From Paraphysomonas bandaiensis (Eukaryota; Chrysophyceae), in contig CBFFRP010000150.1 of NCBI GenBank assembly GCA_965644295.1, forward strand, positions 124,001-188,000: 64,000 nt of DNA, read 5' to 3'. Below, one piece after another: positions 10,576 to 20,400 of this stretch. The notes beneath the pieces are model-generated. The model saw only the letters and a list, made by a program, of their open reading frames with translations, was not told the DNA's origin and ran no database searches. A program made the position numbers and the translations under genes. How positions within the stretch are numbered: the first letter of the stretch is position 1; each line of letters starts with the position of its first letter.

Positions 10576-13500
10576 TGGTAGCGAGCGAGGAGGAGAGAAG
10601 GAGGATAGAGGAGTAGTTCCTCAGTTCAACGAGACTAACGTTGAACAATGGATTGAGGACTTCGAGACATTCCTTATGAGGAAGGAACAAAGCGAGGTAG
10701 CGGTGGAACTGCCACCTAAGGAGAGCGACTTCGGGGAGCAGCCACTTACGTTGATGGAGGAGAAGGCGTACAGACAGGCTGTGAAGAGGTATTGGAAGGC
10801 GAACGCCATAGCTTATTCTTACTGCAGGGATGCGGTGCAGCATTCCCCGAAAGCGCTGCGTAAATTCCATCTTACCCACAAAGCGTTCAAGGCAGAAGGG
10901 AGTGGTGTAAACAGGTTCAAAACACATGTAATGATTGATGAGTTGAAGAAGTGTTTTGCTGGAGGGAAGCAAAATAGGATCAGTGACCTCTTAACTCAAT
11001 ATGGTTCTTTCCGTATGCGTCCGGAGGAGACGGCGAAGGACTACGTACTACGGTTCGAACTACTGCTGAAGGAACTACAGGAGCAGCAGCAGGATATCTC
11101 GGAGGTATCAAAAACAAGTCGACTACGAGAAGGCTTGCTCAATGAAGAGTATGCTCAACTGAGAGTTGGATTATACTTGATGGATGATGATGTTAATTAT
11201 GTAACTGTATCACGTAAGATAGAAGGCTATGATGATACTATGGCTGGGAAGGAAGCGTTGGAGAAGAAGCGTAAAAGAGTGGAGGAGCTGAACCTGATAG
11301 ACAGTAAGAAACGATATCGCAGAGAGAGGGATCATCGTAAGAAGAACAACGGTAAGAAGAAGCCGATGAAGAAGGATACAGAGATTACAGGGCAGCGACC
11401 TGGAAGTGCCGAATATACTGGGTGCAGAAATTGTAAGTCAAAGGAACATCTTGCCATCGATTGTCCAGCATCGAAAAAGAAGTACTCGCAAAGCAAGAGC
11501 AAGGCTGTGAGGTTTCAAGATGGAAGGAAACCAGACAAAAGACTACTTACAGTTGAAAACATCAGGCGTGGAGAGCCAGCGGATTTGTCTGACGAAGACG
11601 AAGCAAATATGATCGAGCAACAGGAAGAGTATCACTTGTCATGTAATGTGTATGAGACGAATATATGCAGTAGTGTGCATGAGGATATTCACTATACATA
11701 CATTGATACCTGTTGTTCGTCATCAATGTTTTTGATAAATGATGTGAATATACTTGATAGTCATATGCACACATCAAAGGTTATTAATGGTTCGAAAAAA
11801 GGGTCAGAGATATGCGTCACGAGTGTAGGTTCCCGTGGAGCATGGAAGAACATTGAGGTATCAAGTCAGATAAATCGGTGTCTTTGTTCTGGACGGAAGT
11901 TGAACGATATGGGATATCGATTTACTGTATGGTATGGTATACAGATATATGACAGAAATACGGATGAGCTGGTGTTGGAGGGACCTATGAAGAATGGAAT
12001 GACTGCTGTGCCAACACAGCAGTTATTGGAGCTTCCAGACGTATCGACATCCAGTGATTCAGAAGTAAATCTCAGTGACCGTACGGGTGAGGATGAACTG
12101 GAGCTGTTACATAGGAGAGCGGGTCATTTTAACAAGCATGCGTTGGTAGAAGCCCACAAAAGAATGCTAATTATTGGGACTGGACTGAAACGAAAACATC
12201 TCTCGAAACGTGTTTCCAAAGAACAGTGTCTATGTGATGTATGCGCCAGGGCGAAGATCACCAGAGTAAGTTTTCGGACAAAGGATGAGGACTCCGTTCG
12301 TCCAAATTTCTCGGCCGATATAGCAGTATACTTAAATTGTCCAGCTCGAGGAGGGGAAATATATGTGCTCAAACTAACACACCATGCCAGTCGGATGTTC
12401 TGGTCGGAAGGGCTTGTTCATAGGACTGGGTCATCGGTACTGCAGGTTTTCAAGAAGATTTTTGAAGGAGATGTGAAAAGGTACAAATTAGAAATGCATC
12501 ATTACCATGCAGATGGAGCAGGGGAGCTAATATGTGATGAGCTGCGACAATATCTTAGGTCACAGGGTTGCTATCAACATACGTGGAGCTCTACGGACTC
12601 TCCTGAGATGAACGCGATTGAGGAGCGGAAATTCAGGACCTGTGGTGAGATGACATTAGCGATGCTGATTCAGTCAGGATTGCCTTCACAGTTTTGGCTA
12701 GATGCCTACATGGCAGCCAGGTACATATTAATTCGATTGCCTACAAAGACAGCGAAGGGGTATATGTCCCCTCTTGAATTTTTGACTGGTGAGGCTCCCA
12801 ACCTGAAATATCTCAGAGTATGGGGGTGTCGTGCGTATGTCCTCACTACAAAGGCGGATCGACGGAAAGACTGGGACGACAAGGCCCTTATCGGATATCT
12901 GATAGGATATTCAGATGAAAAGGTAGGATATGATGTATATCTACCTGCGACTGATAGGGTCGTCACGTCGGTACATGTATTAACTGATGAGTCCATACCG
13001 TCACGCTCGGAGAGCTATTTCGCTGAGATAGATGCTCTTCGAGTGAAGGAGGCCGAGAGACCGAAAATTGTGTCTGACTATGCGGGCTTAGAAGGTACAT
13101 ATCATATTGATGATGAGGATGGTCTTCTCTACAAGACCACGAGAGTAGTAGAACGAAAGGGGGTAATAGTAGCCTATCGATCTCTGGTAACTGCAGGTCG
13201 GAAGCATATCGAGCACCGGGTGCCGATTCACGTCGAGGACGTAGTGCGAATGACTGCAGAAACTCCCGGGAATACCGGATATATAGGAAAGGGGGACGCC
13301 CTGAGTACTATGCCAGCCAGGGTGCTGGACCAGGGAAGACCTGGAGGGTTACAGGAGAGTCCTGACCCAACCTGTCAGGAGACAGCTGTGAGGTTGCAGA
13401 CCTCTGAAGACTATGAGTCTGGGGTTGTGAGCGGGGCTCCTCCCACAACGCACGATGTGCGTGCTCAGGATGAGCAAGGTACGGGTTCTTATATACCTCG

Positions 13501-14965
13501 TCGACCGATTGAACTAGATGGTGATGGTCGGGTCCGACGCAAACGGCTGCAGCGGAGACTGGCAAACGCGTCAGTTTTAGGAGAGATTAATATGGTTGAA
13601 GTACCGGATGCGCATAATATTGATCTTAACCATGCAGAGACAGAAGATATCAAGATACCAAATTCATATGCCGAGGCAGAGAGATCTCCACAGTATCAAC
13701 AATGGAGAAAAGCTCGAATGGTGGAGAAGACATCATTGCTGAAAAGACGTGTCTTGAAGATCGTGAAAATTCCAAGCGGAGTGAAATTAGTTAGAGCGAA
13801 ATATGTGCATACGGTGAAGCGAGACATACTAGGGAATATAGTAAAGTACAAGGCTCGGCTAGTGGCATTAGGAAATCTCCAAGAGAAGAAGGAGGAGGAG
13901 CCGTCCACTTTCGCTCCAGTGGTTAAGGGTATAACCATTAGACTAGTGTTAGCGATTGCGTTTATGTTACAGATGCATGTGCATCAATTAGATGTATCAT
14001 CCGCATTTTGCTATGCAGATCTGGAGGATGACGTGTATATGGCACCTCCACCAGATGAGGAATTACTAGCTGGATGGTGTTTTCAACTAATCAAGGCATT
14101 GTATGGACTGCGATCTTCACCGCGACAGTGGAATAAACATATTGACAAGTTTATTAAATCATTGCATTTTACTCCGTGTATTTTGGATACGTGTTTGTAT
14201 ATGCGATGGAGTAACGGAAAACTGCATTTATTATTGATATATGTTGATGATATCATAATTGCATCCGCTGATCTGACTTACTTGGAAAGCGTAAAGCGTA
14301 GGTTCTGTGAAACATTCGAGATGCATGATCTGGGAGTGTGTAAGCGATTTCTGAACATCAGGATAACCAGAGGAGAAAATTGGTATATGTTAGATCAATC
14401 TGAGTATGCTAAGAATATTATCAAGAAATTCAGCTCAGTTATGGGAAAGAGTAGTAAGAATAAGGAGGCCCCACTACCTACTAATGTTCAGGATCTGTTG
14501 GCAGAGGAACGTGAACTTACGGAGGAGCAGAAGCAGTGGGTTGACTCATTTCCGTATCGGCAAATTATTGGAGCAGTGTTGTATCTAGCAATGCATACTA
14601 GACCTGATCTGGCTTATGCAGTGGGGTTATTGTCTCGATTTAGTAGTTGTCCGACATATGCATCGTGCAAACTGGCGATTCACTTATTGAAATATTTGCG
14701 TGGAACAATTGATGAGGGCATCAGATTCAGTGGGAGTGAGTTCGACTTACATGTGTTCAGTGATTCAGATTGGGCTGGTGATAGACTGACTCGGCGATCG
14801 ACAACAGGATACATTGTGTTCTTATGTGCAGGCGCATTGGCCTGGCAGTCTAAACTACAGACCACAGTTGCAACTTCGAGCATGGAATCTGAATATATGG
14901 CGGAGTATGCGGCTATGCAAGAACTGGTGTGGCTTCGGGGGTGTTCAAGGAGCTCGGGCTCTTAG
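10559..14965 (+). CDS. copia-1 Gag-Pol polyprotein (frame broken in RNase H)
   Basis: The frame is 1468 codons. Gag (about residues 1-300) is followed by a CCHC knuckle (C-x2-C-x4-H-x4-C, CRNCKSKEHLAIDC). Next comes a protease-like segment with an unusual D-T-C in place of D-[ST]-G (YIDTCCSSSM). The integrase has an HHCC zinc site and a DDE core (ADIA, HADGAGEL, MNAIEER). The reverse transcriptase has YVDD (YVDDIIIAS) and the RNase H has SDSDWAGD. The start at 10559 lies inside the 5' LTR; the next in-frame ATG is far downstream, so the primer-binding site is translated. The frame ends early at 14963-14965 after a one-base loss in a G-run; the homologous tail continues in the next frame to 15270. 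It would encode the enzymes of its own reverse transcription and integration. Confidence 0.92.
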   Translation: MSISQHGSERGGEKEDRGVVPQFNETNVEQWIEDFETFLMRKEQSEVAVELPPKESDFGEQPLTLMEEKAYRQAVKRYWKANAIAYSYCRDAVQHSPKALRKFHLTHKAFKAEGSGVNRFKTHVMIDELKKCFAGGKQNRISDLLTQYGSFRMRPEETAKDYVLRFELLLKELQEQQQDISEVSKTSRLREGLLNEEYAQLRVGLYLMDDDVNYVTVSRKIEGYDDTMAGKEALEKKRKRVEELNLIDSKKRYRRERDHRKKNNGKKKPMKKDTEITGQRPGSAEYTGCRNCKSKEHLAIDCPASKKKYSQSKSKAVRFQDGRKPDKRLLTVENIRRGEPADLSDEDEANMIEQQEEYHLSCNVYETNICSSVHEDIHYTYIDTCCSSSMFLINDVNILDSHMHTSKVINGSKKGSEICVTSVGSRGAWKNIEVSSQINRCLCSGRKLNDMGYRFTVWYGIQIYDRNTDELVLEGPMKNGMTAVPTQQLLELPDVSTSSDSEVNLSDRTGEDELELLHRRAGHFNKHALVEAHKRMLIIGTGLKRKHLSKRVSKEQCLCDVCARAKITRVSFRTKDEDSVRPNFSADIAVYLNCPARGGEIYVLKLTHHASRMFWSEGLVHRTGSSVLQVFKKIFEGDVKRYKLEMHHYHADGAGELICDELRQYLRSQGCYQHTWSSTDSPEMNAIEERKFRTCGEMTLAMLIQSGLPSQFWLDAYMAARYILIRLPTKTAKGYMSPLEFLTGEAPNLKYLRVWGCRAYVLTTKADRRKDWDDKALIGYLIGYSDEKVGYDVYLPATDRVVTSVHVLTDESIPSRSESYFAEIDALRVKEAERPKIVSDYAGLEGTYHIDDEDGLLYKTTRVVERKGVIVAYRSLVTAGRKHIEHRVPIHVEDVVRMTAETPGNTGYIGKGDALSTMPARVLDQGRPGGLQESPDPTCQETAVRLQTSEDYESGVVSGAPPTTHDVRAQDEQGTGSYIPRRPIELDGDGRVRRKRLQRRLANASVLGEINMVEVPDAHNIDLNHAETEDIKIPNSYAEAERSPQYQQWRKARMVEKTSLLKRRVLKIVKIPSGVKLVRAKYVHTVKRDILGNIVKYKARLVALGNLQEKKEEEPSTFAPVVKGITIRLVLAIAFMLQMHVHQLDVSSAFCYADLEDDVYMAPPPDEELLAGWCFQLIKALYGLRSSPRQWNKHIDKFIKSLHFTPCILDTCLYMRWSNGKLHLLLIYVDDIIIASADLTYLESVKRRFCETFEMHDLGVCKRFLNIRITRGENWYMLDQSEYAKNIIKKFSSVMGKSSKNKEAPLPTNVQDLLAEERELTEEQKQWVDSFPYRQIIGAVLYLAMHTRPDLAYAVGLLSRFSSCPTYASCKLAIHLLKYLRGTIDEGIRFSGSEFDLHVFSDSDWAGDRLTRRSTTGYIVFLCAGALAWQSKLQTTVATSSMESEYMAEYAAMQELVWLRGCSRSSGS
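10576..10586 (+). other. Primer-binding site of copia-1
   Basis: The bases TGGTAGCGAGC follow the 5' LTR directly. TGGTAGCG at this place is the usual complement to the 3' end of an initiator methionine tRNA in Ty1/copia elements. No matching tRNA gene lies in the window to confirm the pairing. Confidence 0.75.
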
Positions 14966-15270
14966 TTGCGAAGCCGACTCCATTCTTTATGGATAGCAAG
15001 AGTGCGAAAGATCTCTCCGAGAATCCTGTGTATCATAAGAGGTCGAAGCATATAGACATCAAGTATCACTGGGTGAGAGAGCATGTAAATGGAAAATTTC
15101 CTACGGCAAAGTTGATTCATGTGTCGACGGATGATATGGCGGCTGATATTTTCACGAAGGCATTGTCAACGAAACTTTTCAGTCGTCATGAGAAAACTAT
15201 TACCGGGGTTAAGAGAAGTGTGTCAACCAGAGTTGAGGAGCAGCAGAAGAAGCGACCCCGAAGAGGTTAA
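14937..15270 (+). pseudogene. RNase H tail of copia-1 in the shifted frame
   Basis: After the five-G run at 14937-14941 the copia RNase H homology moves into another frame and continues to a stop at 15268-15270. It holds the expected MDSKSAKDL and KHIDIKYHWVRE motifs. One missing base in the G-run explains the break. The rest of the element is intact and the LTRs are identical, so this is either a very recent mutation or a homopolymer sequencing error; a programmed shift is less likely at this place. Confidence 0.8.
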
Positions 15271-15434
15271 AGGTGTGTTTTAGTGGGTGAGAATCCCACA
15301 TAACTATATATCTAGTTGACTGCTAGTTATATATGTATCTTGATAAGATTTCACATCTATTTTACCTATGAGACTAGTTTATAGCATGAAGATCACTGTA
15401 CTCATTGTTGTTTCGTATCACTGCATTCTACATT

Positions 15435-15443
15435 GAGTGGGAG
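15435..15443 (+). other. Polypurine tract of copia-1
   Basis: The short purine-rich stretch GAGTGGGAG abuts the 3' LTR, where the plus-strand primer of reverse transcription is expected. It has one pyrimidine and is short, so the call rests mainly on position. Confidence 0.6.
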
Positions 15444-15736
15444 TATTAGAATATGGACTGTATCCTAGTATATTCAATGTGGTACTTGAAGACAATGTAC
15501 GAGAATACAGTGAAGTATGGTGATGTGTAGATGCTGTTATGATATTGAGAAAACTGAAATAGTTTGCTCTTTCAAGATATGTTTAGTAGCGAAAGGTCTA
15601 CAGAAGTAGTGATTTATGCATGGCACAAAACGAGCTTGTGTTGTTTAACACAATTCGTGTAAACGATATTAATAAATCTATCTAGTCTAACAACTTAATC
15701 TCTCTTTGATCTAAGTAAAATGAGCATTTCCCAACA
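15444..15736 (+). repeat. 3' LTR of copia-1
   Basis: This is the 293-bp copy of the 5' LTR, followed at once by the GTTAC target duplication. Its terminal ATG would open a frame into flanking DNA, as it does into gag in the 5' copy. Confidence 0.95.
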
Positions 15737-15741
15737 GTTAC

Positions 15742-15813
15742 GGGTAGTGGTCTAACTAGTATGACTAGCATTCTTCTAGCCACTAATTGCTGCAAGGTCT
15801 CAACGCCTATTGC
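15742..15813 (-). repeat. 222-bp repeat R1, copy a, second part
   Basis: This 72-bp remainder of R1a, on the far side of copia-1, ends in CAACGCCTATTGC, the inverse of the GCAATAGGCGTTA start of R1b at 16013. Confidence 0.7.
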
Positions 15814-15837
15814 TAAATAATCAGACATTCACTACTA

Positions 15838-15968
15838 TATTCGTGTATATTTTACTTAGAGAATTACTTGTAATTCTACAATATTATTATAATAAGATAT
15901 TACCACTTTTCGCTTACACTTTTTCAATTTTAACTTGTAGTAAGTATGTAAGTATTCAAAGCATTGCG
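15838..15968 (+). repeat. 131-bp direct repeat A, copy 2
   Basis: This is the second copy of the block at 9731-9861, same orientation, with only scattered substitutions. It lies between the inverted R1 copies. Confidence 0.75.
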
Positions 15969-16012
15969 TCATGTACTACATTACACCTATATATTGAATG
16001 TCTTTTTATATA

Positions 16013-16234
16013 GCAATAGGCGTTAAAAACTCGTTCCGATATAGTGGCTAGTTGAATGCTAGATCTACTAGTTAGACCTCTACCCATAACTATTCAGCAC
16101 AAATCCTATTATCCTACTATTTAACGCTACAGAAGCTGCTTGTGCGTCGCCGCAAGCACCAAGGTGCAACCACTTCCGTTCTTGATGTTGTGTGTGAGTT
16201 CGCCCTGCTCGTGTGTCTGAGGACTCACTGGCGC
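16013..16234 (+). repeat. 222-bp repeat R1, copy b (intact)
   Basis: This is an uninterrupted copy of the repeat split by copia-1, in opposite orientation. It starts GCAATAGGCGTTA and ends GGACTCACTGGCGC and contains the CACCAAGGTGCAACC core. R1a and R1b are the arms of a large inverted repeat around copy 2 of repeat A. Confidence 0.75.
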
Positions 16235-17023
16235 GTGTTGGTTACACCTTCCCAGATTGGTTATGTGATCTAAACGTATAATATTTACGTATACCAATGC
16301 TATAGGACTATTTCATCTCATGTCATAGAGTACACCATAACCTCCAACCATAATGAAAACTGAATGAAAACTCAAAAATAACACGATACTCATACATAAA
16401 ATTCCTCAACAAATGTTCGGAGAAATAATAAGCACCGGTGATACTTCTCCGGGATACTAACGTGAGCCGCATATATATAGTCAGCGGATATTGTTCTGCC
16501 CACTCATAGCAGGATGATTGTGTGGTAAAAGTGATACCAATAAGTGTTACTTGTGTAGACGTCTTTGAGCCATGACGAATAAACAGGCATCAGAAAATGG
16601 GCCCAACTCAAGGGCATCCGGATATATTCATTTGCCAGATAGGATATAGTCTCACAGGTATGGTGATGGAGTGTGTGTGTGAAAAAGGAAAGTATAGTAA
16701 TGTTATACCGATAGATACATATCGTATGAACTATGAGTGTAAGTGTGACACATTAATGAATGTATTGAAGATTTATGATGATAATCTATATAATGGAGGG
16801 GGATATTCTTGATTGATTTACTCACTGAGGTAATAATTCCATTAAATCTTATGGGTAGTGTGTATGGATATACAGGCTCTGGTTATAGCTACCCCACTGC
16901 TGCATATCTGTAAAGACTTAGGGAATGTACCATTAAAAACATGGTTTTCCAAAGTCTTAATGCTGCGTTCCTTCTCCTTGAGGGAGGTGTATACCTTTAT
17001 GTATATAGGTATGTAGACGTTAA
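16235..17023. other. Intergenic region, no supported gene
   Basis: The only open frame of note is 16597-16812 (71 codons, plus). It has no recognisable domain and no flanking splice signals that extend it, so I do not call it. The words CTGTAAAGACTTAGG at about 16909 recur at about 17182 beside the hairpin. Confidence 0.35.
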
Positions 17024-17342
17024 ACGAGCAGTTAAAAGTCTGATCATCTGCAAGATAGATTCCAAGCCCTGTTTCTGGAAATGGAGTCGACCTTGATTAA
17101 AGGTCTTCTCCAGGGTAAGGATTTGCGCAGCAGCATAAGAATGTTCCCTTAAAATCTGAGTAACATTCAGTTTAGCATTGATCTGTAAAGACTTAGGTAG
17201 TGTTCCTCAGGTTTTGAGGAAACATTCTGATGCTGCTGCGCAAATCCTTGCCCTGGAGGAGACTTTTAACCAAGGTCGACTCCATTTCCAGAAACAGGGC
17301 TTGGAATCCATCCTGCATATGAACAGACTTTTGACTGCTCGT
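17024..17342. repeat. Long hairpin: two 137-bp inverted arms with a 45-bp loop
   Basis: The segment 17024-17160 is the reverse complement of 17206-17342 at roughly 90% identity, with no length difference between the arms. The spacer is 17161-17205. The right arm reads as coding-like sequence that continues into the ORF at 17390, so the hairpin looks like an inverted duplication of part of a degenerate gene, not a transposon terminus. Confidence 0.8.
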
Positions 17343-17764
17343 CTCTTCTGAAGCAAATAGATGAAGATGCGCTAGCTCTGATCATTCGCTTGTATGACTT
17401 TTTCCTAGGCGAGTCAGACCCTGTGTCTACTTCCCATTATTCTAGGGAAGAAACCCTTGGTTCTGGAGCTGCATGTCCATGTGTAAGGGTATGTTGTCGA
17501 TACCTTAGCGCATGGATATCGCGCCTTCAGAAGGCTCTTCAGGAGAACGCTGAGTCTCTTGCCAGTGATCAACTGAAGAAAGAACGGGTCACAGCTGCGA
17601 GAACAGTAGCTGAAGAGATCATCCAAGAAGATAACAATCATACTATGGATAGAGATGATGAGGCACTGCAGTTATGTGGACGGTTATGTACATCAAAACT
17701 AAAGAAAAAAACAGGTTTTTGTTGGAAACCCCCAGTTTTGTTTTGGCAATCAAATAGTTTTTGA
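17206..17764 (+). pseudogene. Degenerate coding fragment of unknown family
   Basis: A frame through the right hairpin arm (with EETFNQGRLHFQ and GLESILHMNRLL) is interrupted near 17345. It continues in another frame (about 17350 onward) through KQIDEDALALIIRLYDFF and an Arg/Glu/Lys-rich helical stretch ending in a stop at 17762-17764. Continuity of a helical, coding-like composition across one frame break suggests a decayed gene. I do not recognise the family; a retroelement gag is possible. Confidence 0.4.
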
Positions 17765-17815
17765 GAAATCCCTGTGTACTGTATACCATACATACTGTAC
17801 GCTACAGTGTGATAC

Positions 17816-17856
17816 CGAAGAGAAAAAATGTACGGATCACTCCACCGTCGTCAGTA
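17816..17856 (-). repeat. 3' LTR of copia-2, outer fragment
   Basis: These 41 bases, CGAAGAGAAAAAATG to CGTCAGTA, match the outer end of the other LTR at 25007-25047. The rest of the LTR resumes at 20401 after the inserted inverted-repeat element. Confidence 0.8.
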
Positions 17857-20400
17857 GGAAGTCGGTGCACGATTGCCGCCGCTTTTTTGGTCATTTTCAG
17901 ATGTCCATTATTCGACACACAGATCATCAATTGAAATACAAATTATATCAGAATGTCAAGCATACTCTCGACTTTGTGTCACTATAATCGACTTTGTGCT
18001 CTCATGAACTCATTGTTGTGTTATTTAAGTTTCAAATGAGTGCCTTAAGCGTTTTTTGACAGTTTTTTTTTTTGGAGCTCACGACCGCCTGACTTCCAAC
18101 ACATCGACATCAAAATCATTGTTTGGCTGAATATGTCTGCGCACACTGCATTGTTAATGGAGGAATAATACCGTTAGACTAATTCAGAGGTACTGGACTC
18201 GAATCTGTCGTCAGATTCTTATATTTCGTTGAGTATCAATAGTTATAGCATGAGGTATCACTCAACTCACATTTGTACATTACCTGCAATATTGACACAA
18301 CCTGGCCATATTGGGCTGTATTGACAACAGTCTAGGTCGTTTATACAGTATGCATTGTCAAACGGTAATCTACGATATCAGCGTTAATGAATAATGTCCA
18401 CTTCTTGTGTCTCTAATTCACTTTTCACAGTTTGGGGACCCGGACCAATCAGTGTGATGTCAATGAGAAAAGTTTAAACACAAGTAGTAAACTTCACGTT
18501 TAGAATGGGATGAGGAATTTGATGCCACCTAGGCATTAACTCATTCCTCTATTTTCAATATTTCCAGAACGTTGTGGAGGCTCATTTAGAAGAACTTATC
18601 AGTGTCGAAGAATTTAGCTATCGTTCTTCAATAATGAACCAGCAGTGAACCTTATGTGCTAAGCATTCTACCAGAAACATAACAGACTTAAGAAGTTTGG
18701 GTTACTAAGTGTTGTGAGTGCATGATATGGTGCAACGGTGCAACCAAGATGAGTGTTAAAAGTTAAAAGGTGTGTCACTGGGTGGGTATCTTTACGAGGG
18801 TAAAGATATGCATACTTTTTGCGACTTTTCTCTATCAATAGTGGACCATATTTGTGCTTAGCTATTTAAGTATGATAGATTATGCAATTGGCAGGACCAA
18901 TTATCAATTAACCACGACCATAATTCTAATACATAGGACTTCAGTCATGTGCCTAAGTAGCTGATTTGGTGATACCTAGCTAGTTATATATTGATTGCTA
19001 TAAAGTAATTATTTAATATAATCGAAAATTCGAATGACAGGCTTTGGTAATAAATCTATAACAGCTCAACGTGAAGGCAATAACAAATGGAAAATGTGTG
19101 ATAGAAAATGAAATGAACACATTAATAGAGAGTAGAATAACAAAATAGATGGTTGTCTCGGGGATTGTTGTAGTGAGCGGACATTGGTTCTTCTAGTATT
19201 GCCACATACCACTCGTTTGTGGTAGTATTGATCCCTGGTGCCACCTCTGCTGACGGTGTTGGCATATGGTCACCAGCTCGTTCAGCGGGGGGCCTGCAGC
19301 TACTTTACTTCTACTTGCTTTGTTACCCGTTCTCCCTGCCCATCTGGAGTCCAACTGCAAACTTCTTATTCTGCTGCTCTTATTGTCGCACTCGTTCAAC
19401 CGGGTTATATAGAGCACACAGTGCCCGTGTGTCAGTCCTACCAGCAATAGTGTCCTCCAGCTGTCTTCGGTTGGTGGGTCGGCGCAGAATGCCTTCAAAC
19501 CGAAGTGTTGTCAAACCCCACACTAGTGAAATGGAGAAGTTCAAAAGAAGTTCATAAGGTAGCTCGCTGAAGTTCATTGTTGCATGAACTACCTTTTGAA
19601 CTTTCACAGTCCACACTTTTTTATGAACTGCCTTTTGAACTACCTTATGAACTACCTTTTCAGCTTCCTGATTTCACTAGTGCCAGGCGAGTACGGAGAG
19701 TAGACTTATCATCGCGCTGGGTGCGCAGAAACACACTATAAACTTTGCAGATGCTTTCTAGGGTTGATGAGGTGCTACTCCCTTAAGCAAGGGGGACTGA
19801 TATACACCCATAAAACGCATGCATTTATTAAGATTAATATACGCACTTTACATTCTTCAATTGTGTACTTTCGATGCACAGTGGGACGTTCCACTTAAGG
19901 ACACCAACCTATAGCTTCAACAAGAGCCCTCTCTCTGGCCATGGACGGCATTGTGGGCCTTCCATTGTCAGTGCTGTCCAGCACAGTCAAGTGCTTCAAC
20001 ACCGTATTTATAGCCCGTTTCTGGTGTACGCATGCTGGCAGGGTGCTGCTAGAGACAGCTTCAAGTACTTCTCCAGTAATTAGAGTGTGGCTCTAAGGAT
20101 TCAGTCGCATTCCGCTGTTTGCAGTATTATTCGTAGATTTCTGATTGGATTGCTTTAGCATTCTCTAACTAATGCAAACTACCATGAAATTTCAAATAGA
20201 AGACATCATGTAGTCAATAGCAATCAGTTTAACGTATGTGTATAGTTTCATATGATAGAGATGCTTATGGCGGGAGCTGAGAGCAGATCAAACTCCTTAA
20301 AACAAAAAAAATGAACTATTTTGAGGTGACTTCAGTTCGAAAAGCGGCGGTAATCGTGAGCTCAAAAAAATAAAGCGGCGGCAATCGTGTACCGACTTCC
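17857..20400. mobile_element. 2.5-kb terminal-inverted-repeat element inserted in the copia-2 LTR
   Basis: The ends are GGAAGTCGGTGCACGATTGC at 17857 and its near-perfect inverse finishing ACCGACTTCC at 20400, with inverted homology over about 30 bp. The empty site can be read from the other LTR (CAGTACCATACAGGCTGG). The flanking repeat is TA (17855-17856 and 20401-20402), with a small indel beside it. A further related motif, GAGCTCACGA...GACTTCC, lies at about 18073-18096. No transposase is recognisable, so it is non-autonomous or decayed. A TA duplication would suit a Tc1/mariner-type element, but this is weak evidence. Confidence 0.7.
19521..19682. mobile_element. 162-bp CACTA-type MITE
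   Basis: The termini are CACTAGTGAAAT and its exact inverse ATTTCACTAGTG, flanked by a 3-bp CCA on both sides (19518-19520 and 19683-19685). A CACTA terminus plus a 3-bp duplication is the signature of the EnSpm/CACTA superfamily. The interior consists of subterminal repeats of GAACTACCTT-like words in inverted arrangement. It is nested in the 2.5-kb inverted-repeat element. Confidence 0.8.

Larger units (their letters stand above)
10278..15741 (+). mobile_element. Ty1/copia LTR retrotransposon (copia-1), young insertion
   Basis: The element runs from 10283 to 15736 and is bounded by 5-bp target duplications GTTAC (10278-10282 and 15737-15741). The two 293-bp LTRs look identical base for base, so insertion was recent. 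Between them is a single long Gag-Pol frame in the copia order protease, integrase, reverse transcriptase, RNase H. It is inserted in the 222-bp repeat R1a, whose two halves remain on either side. One frameshift in RNase H (G-run at 14937-14941) is the only visible lesion. Confidence 0.95.

Noticed and set aside
16597-16812. 71-codon frame with several cysteines as a small secreted protein
   Set aside because: No signal peptide, no conserved spacing, isolated in repeat-rich DNA; support is too weak.
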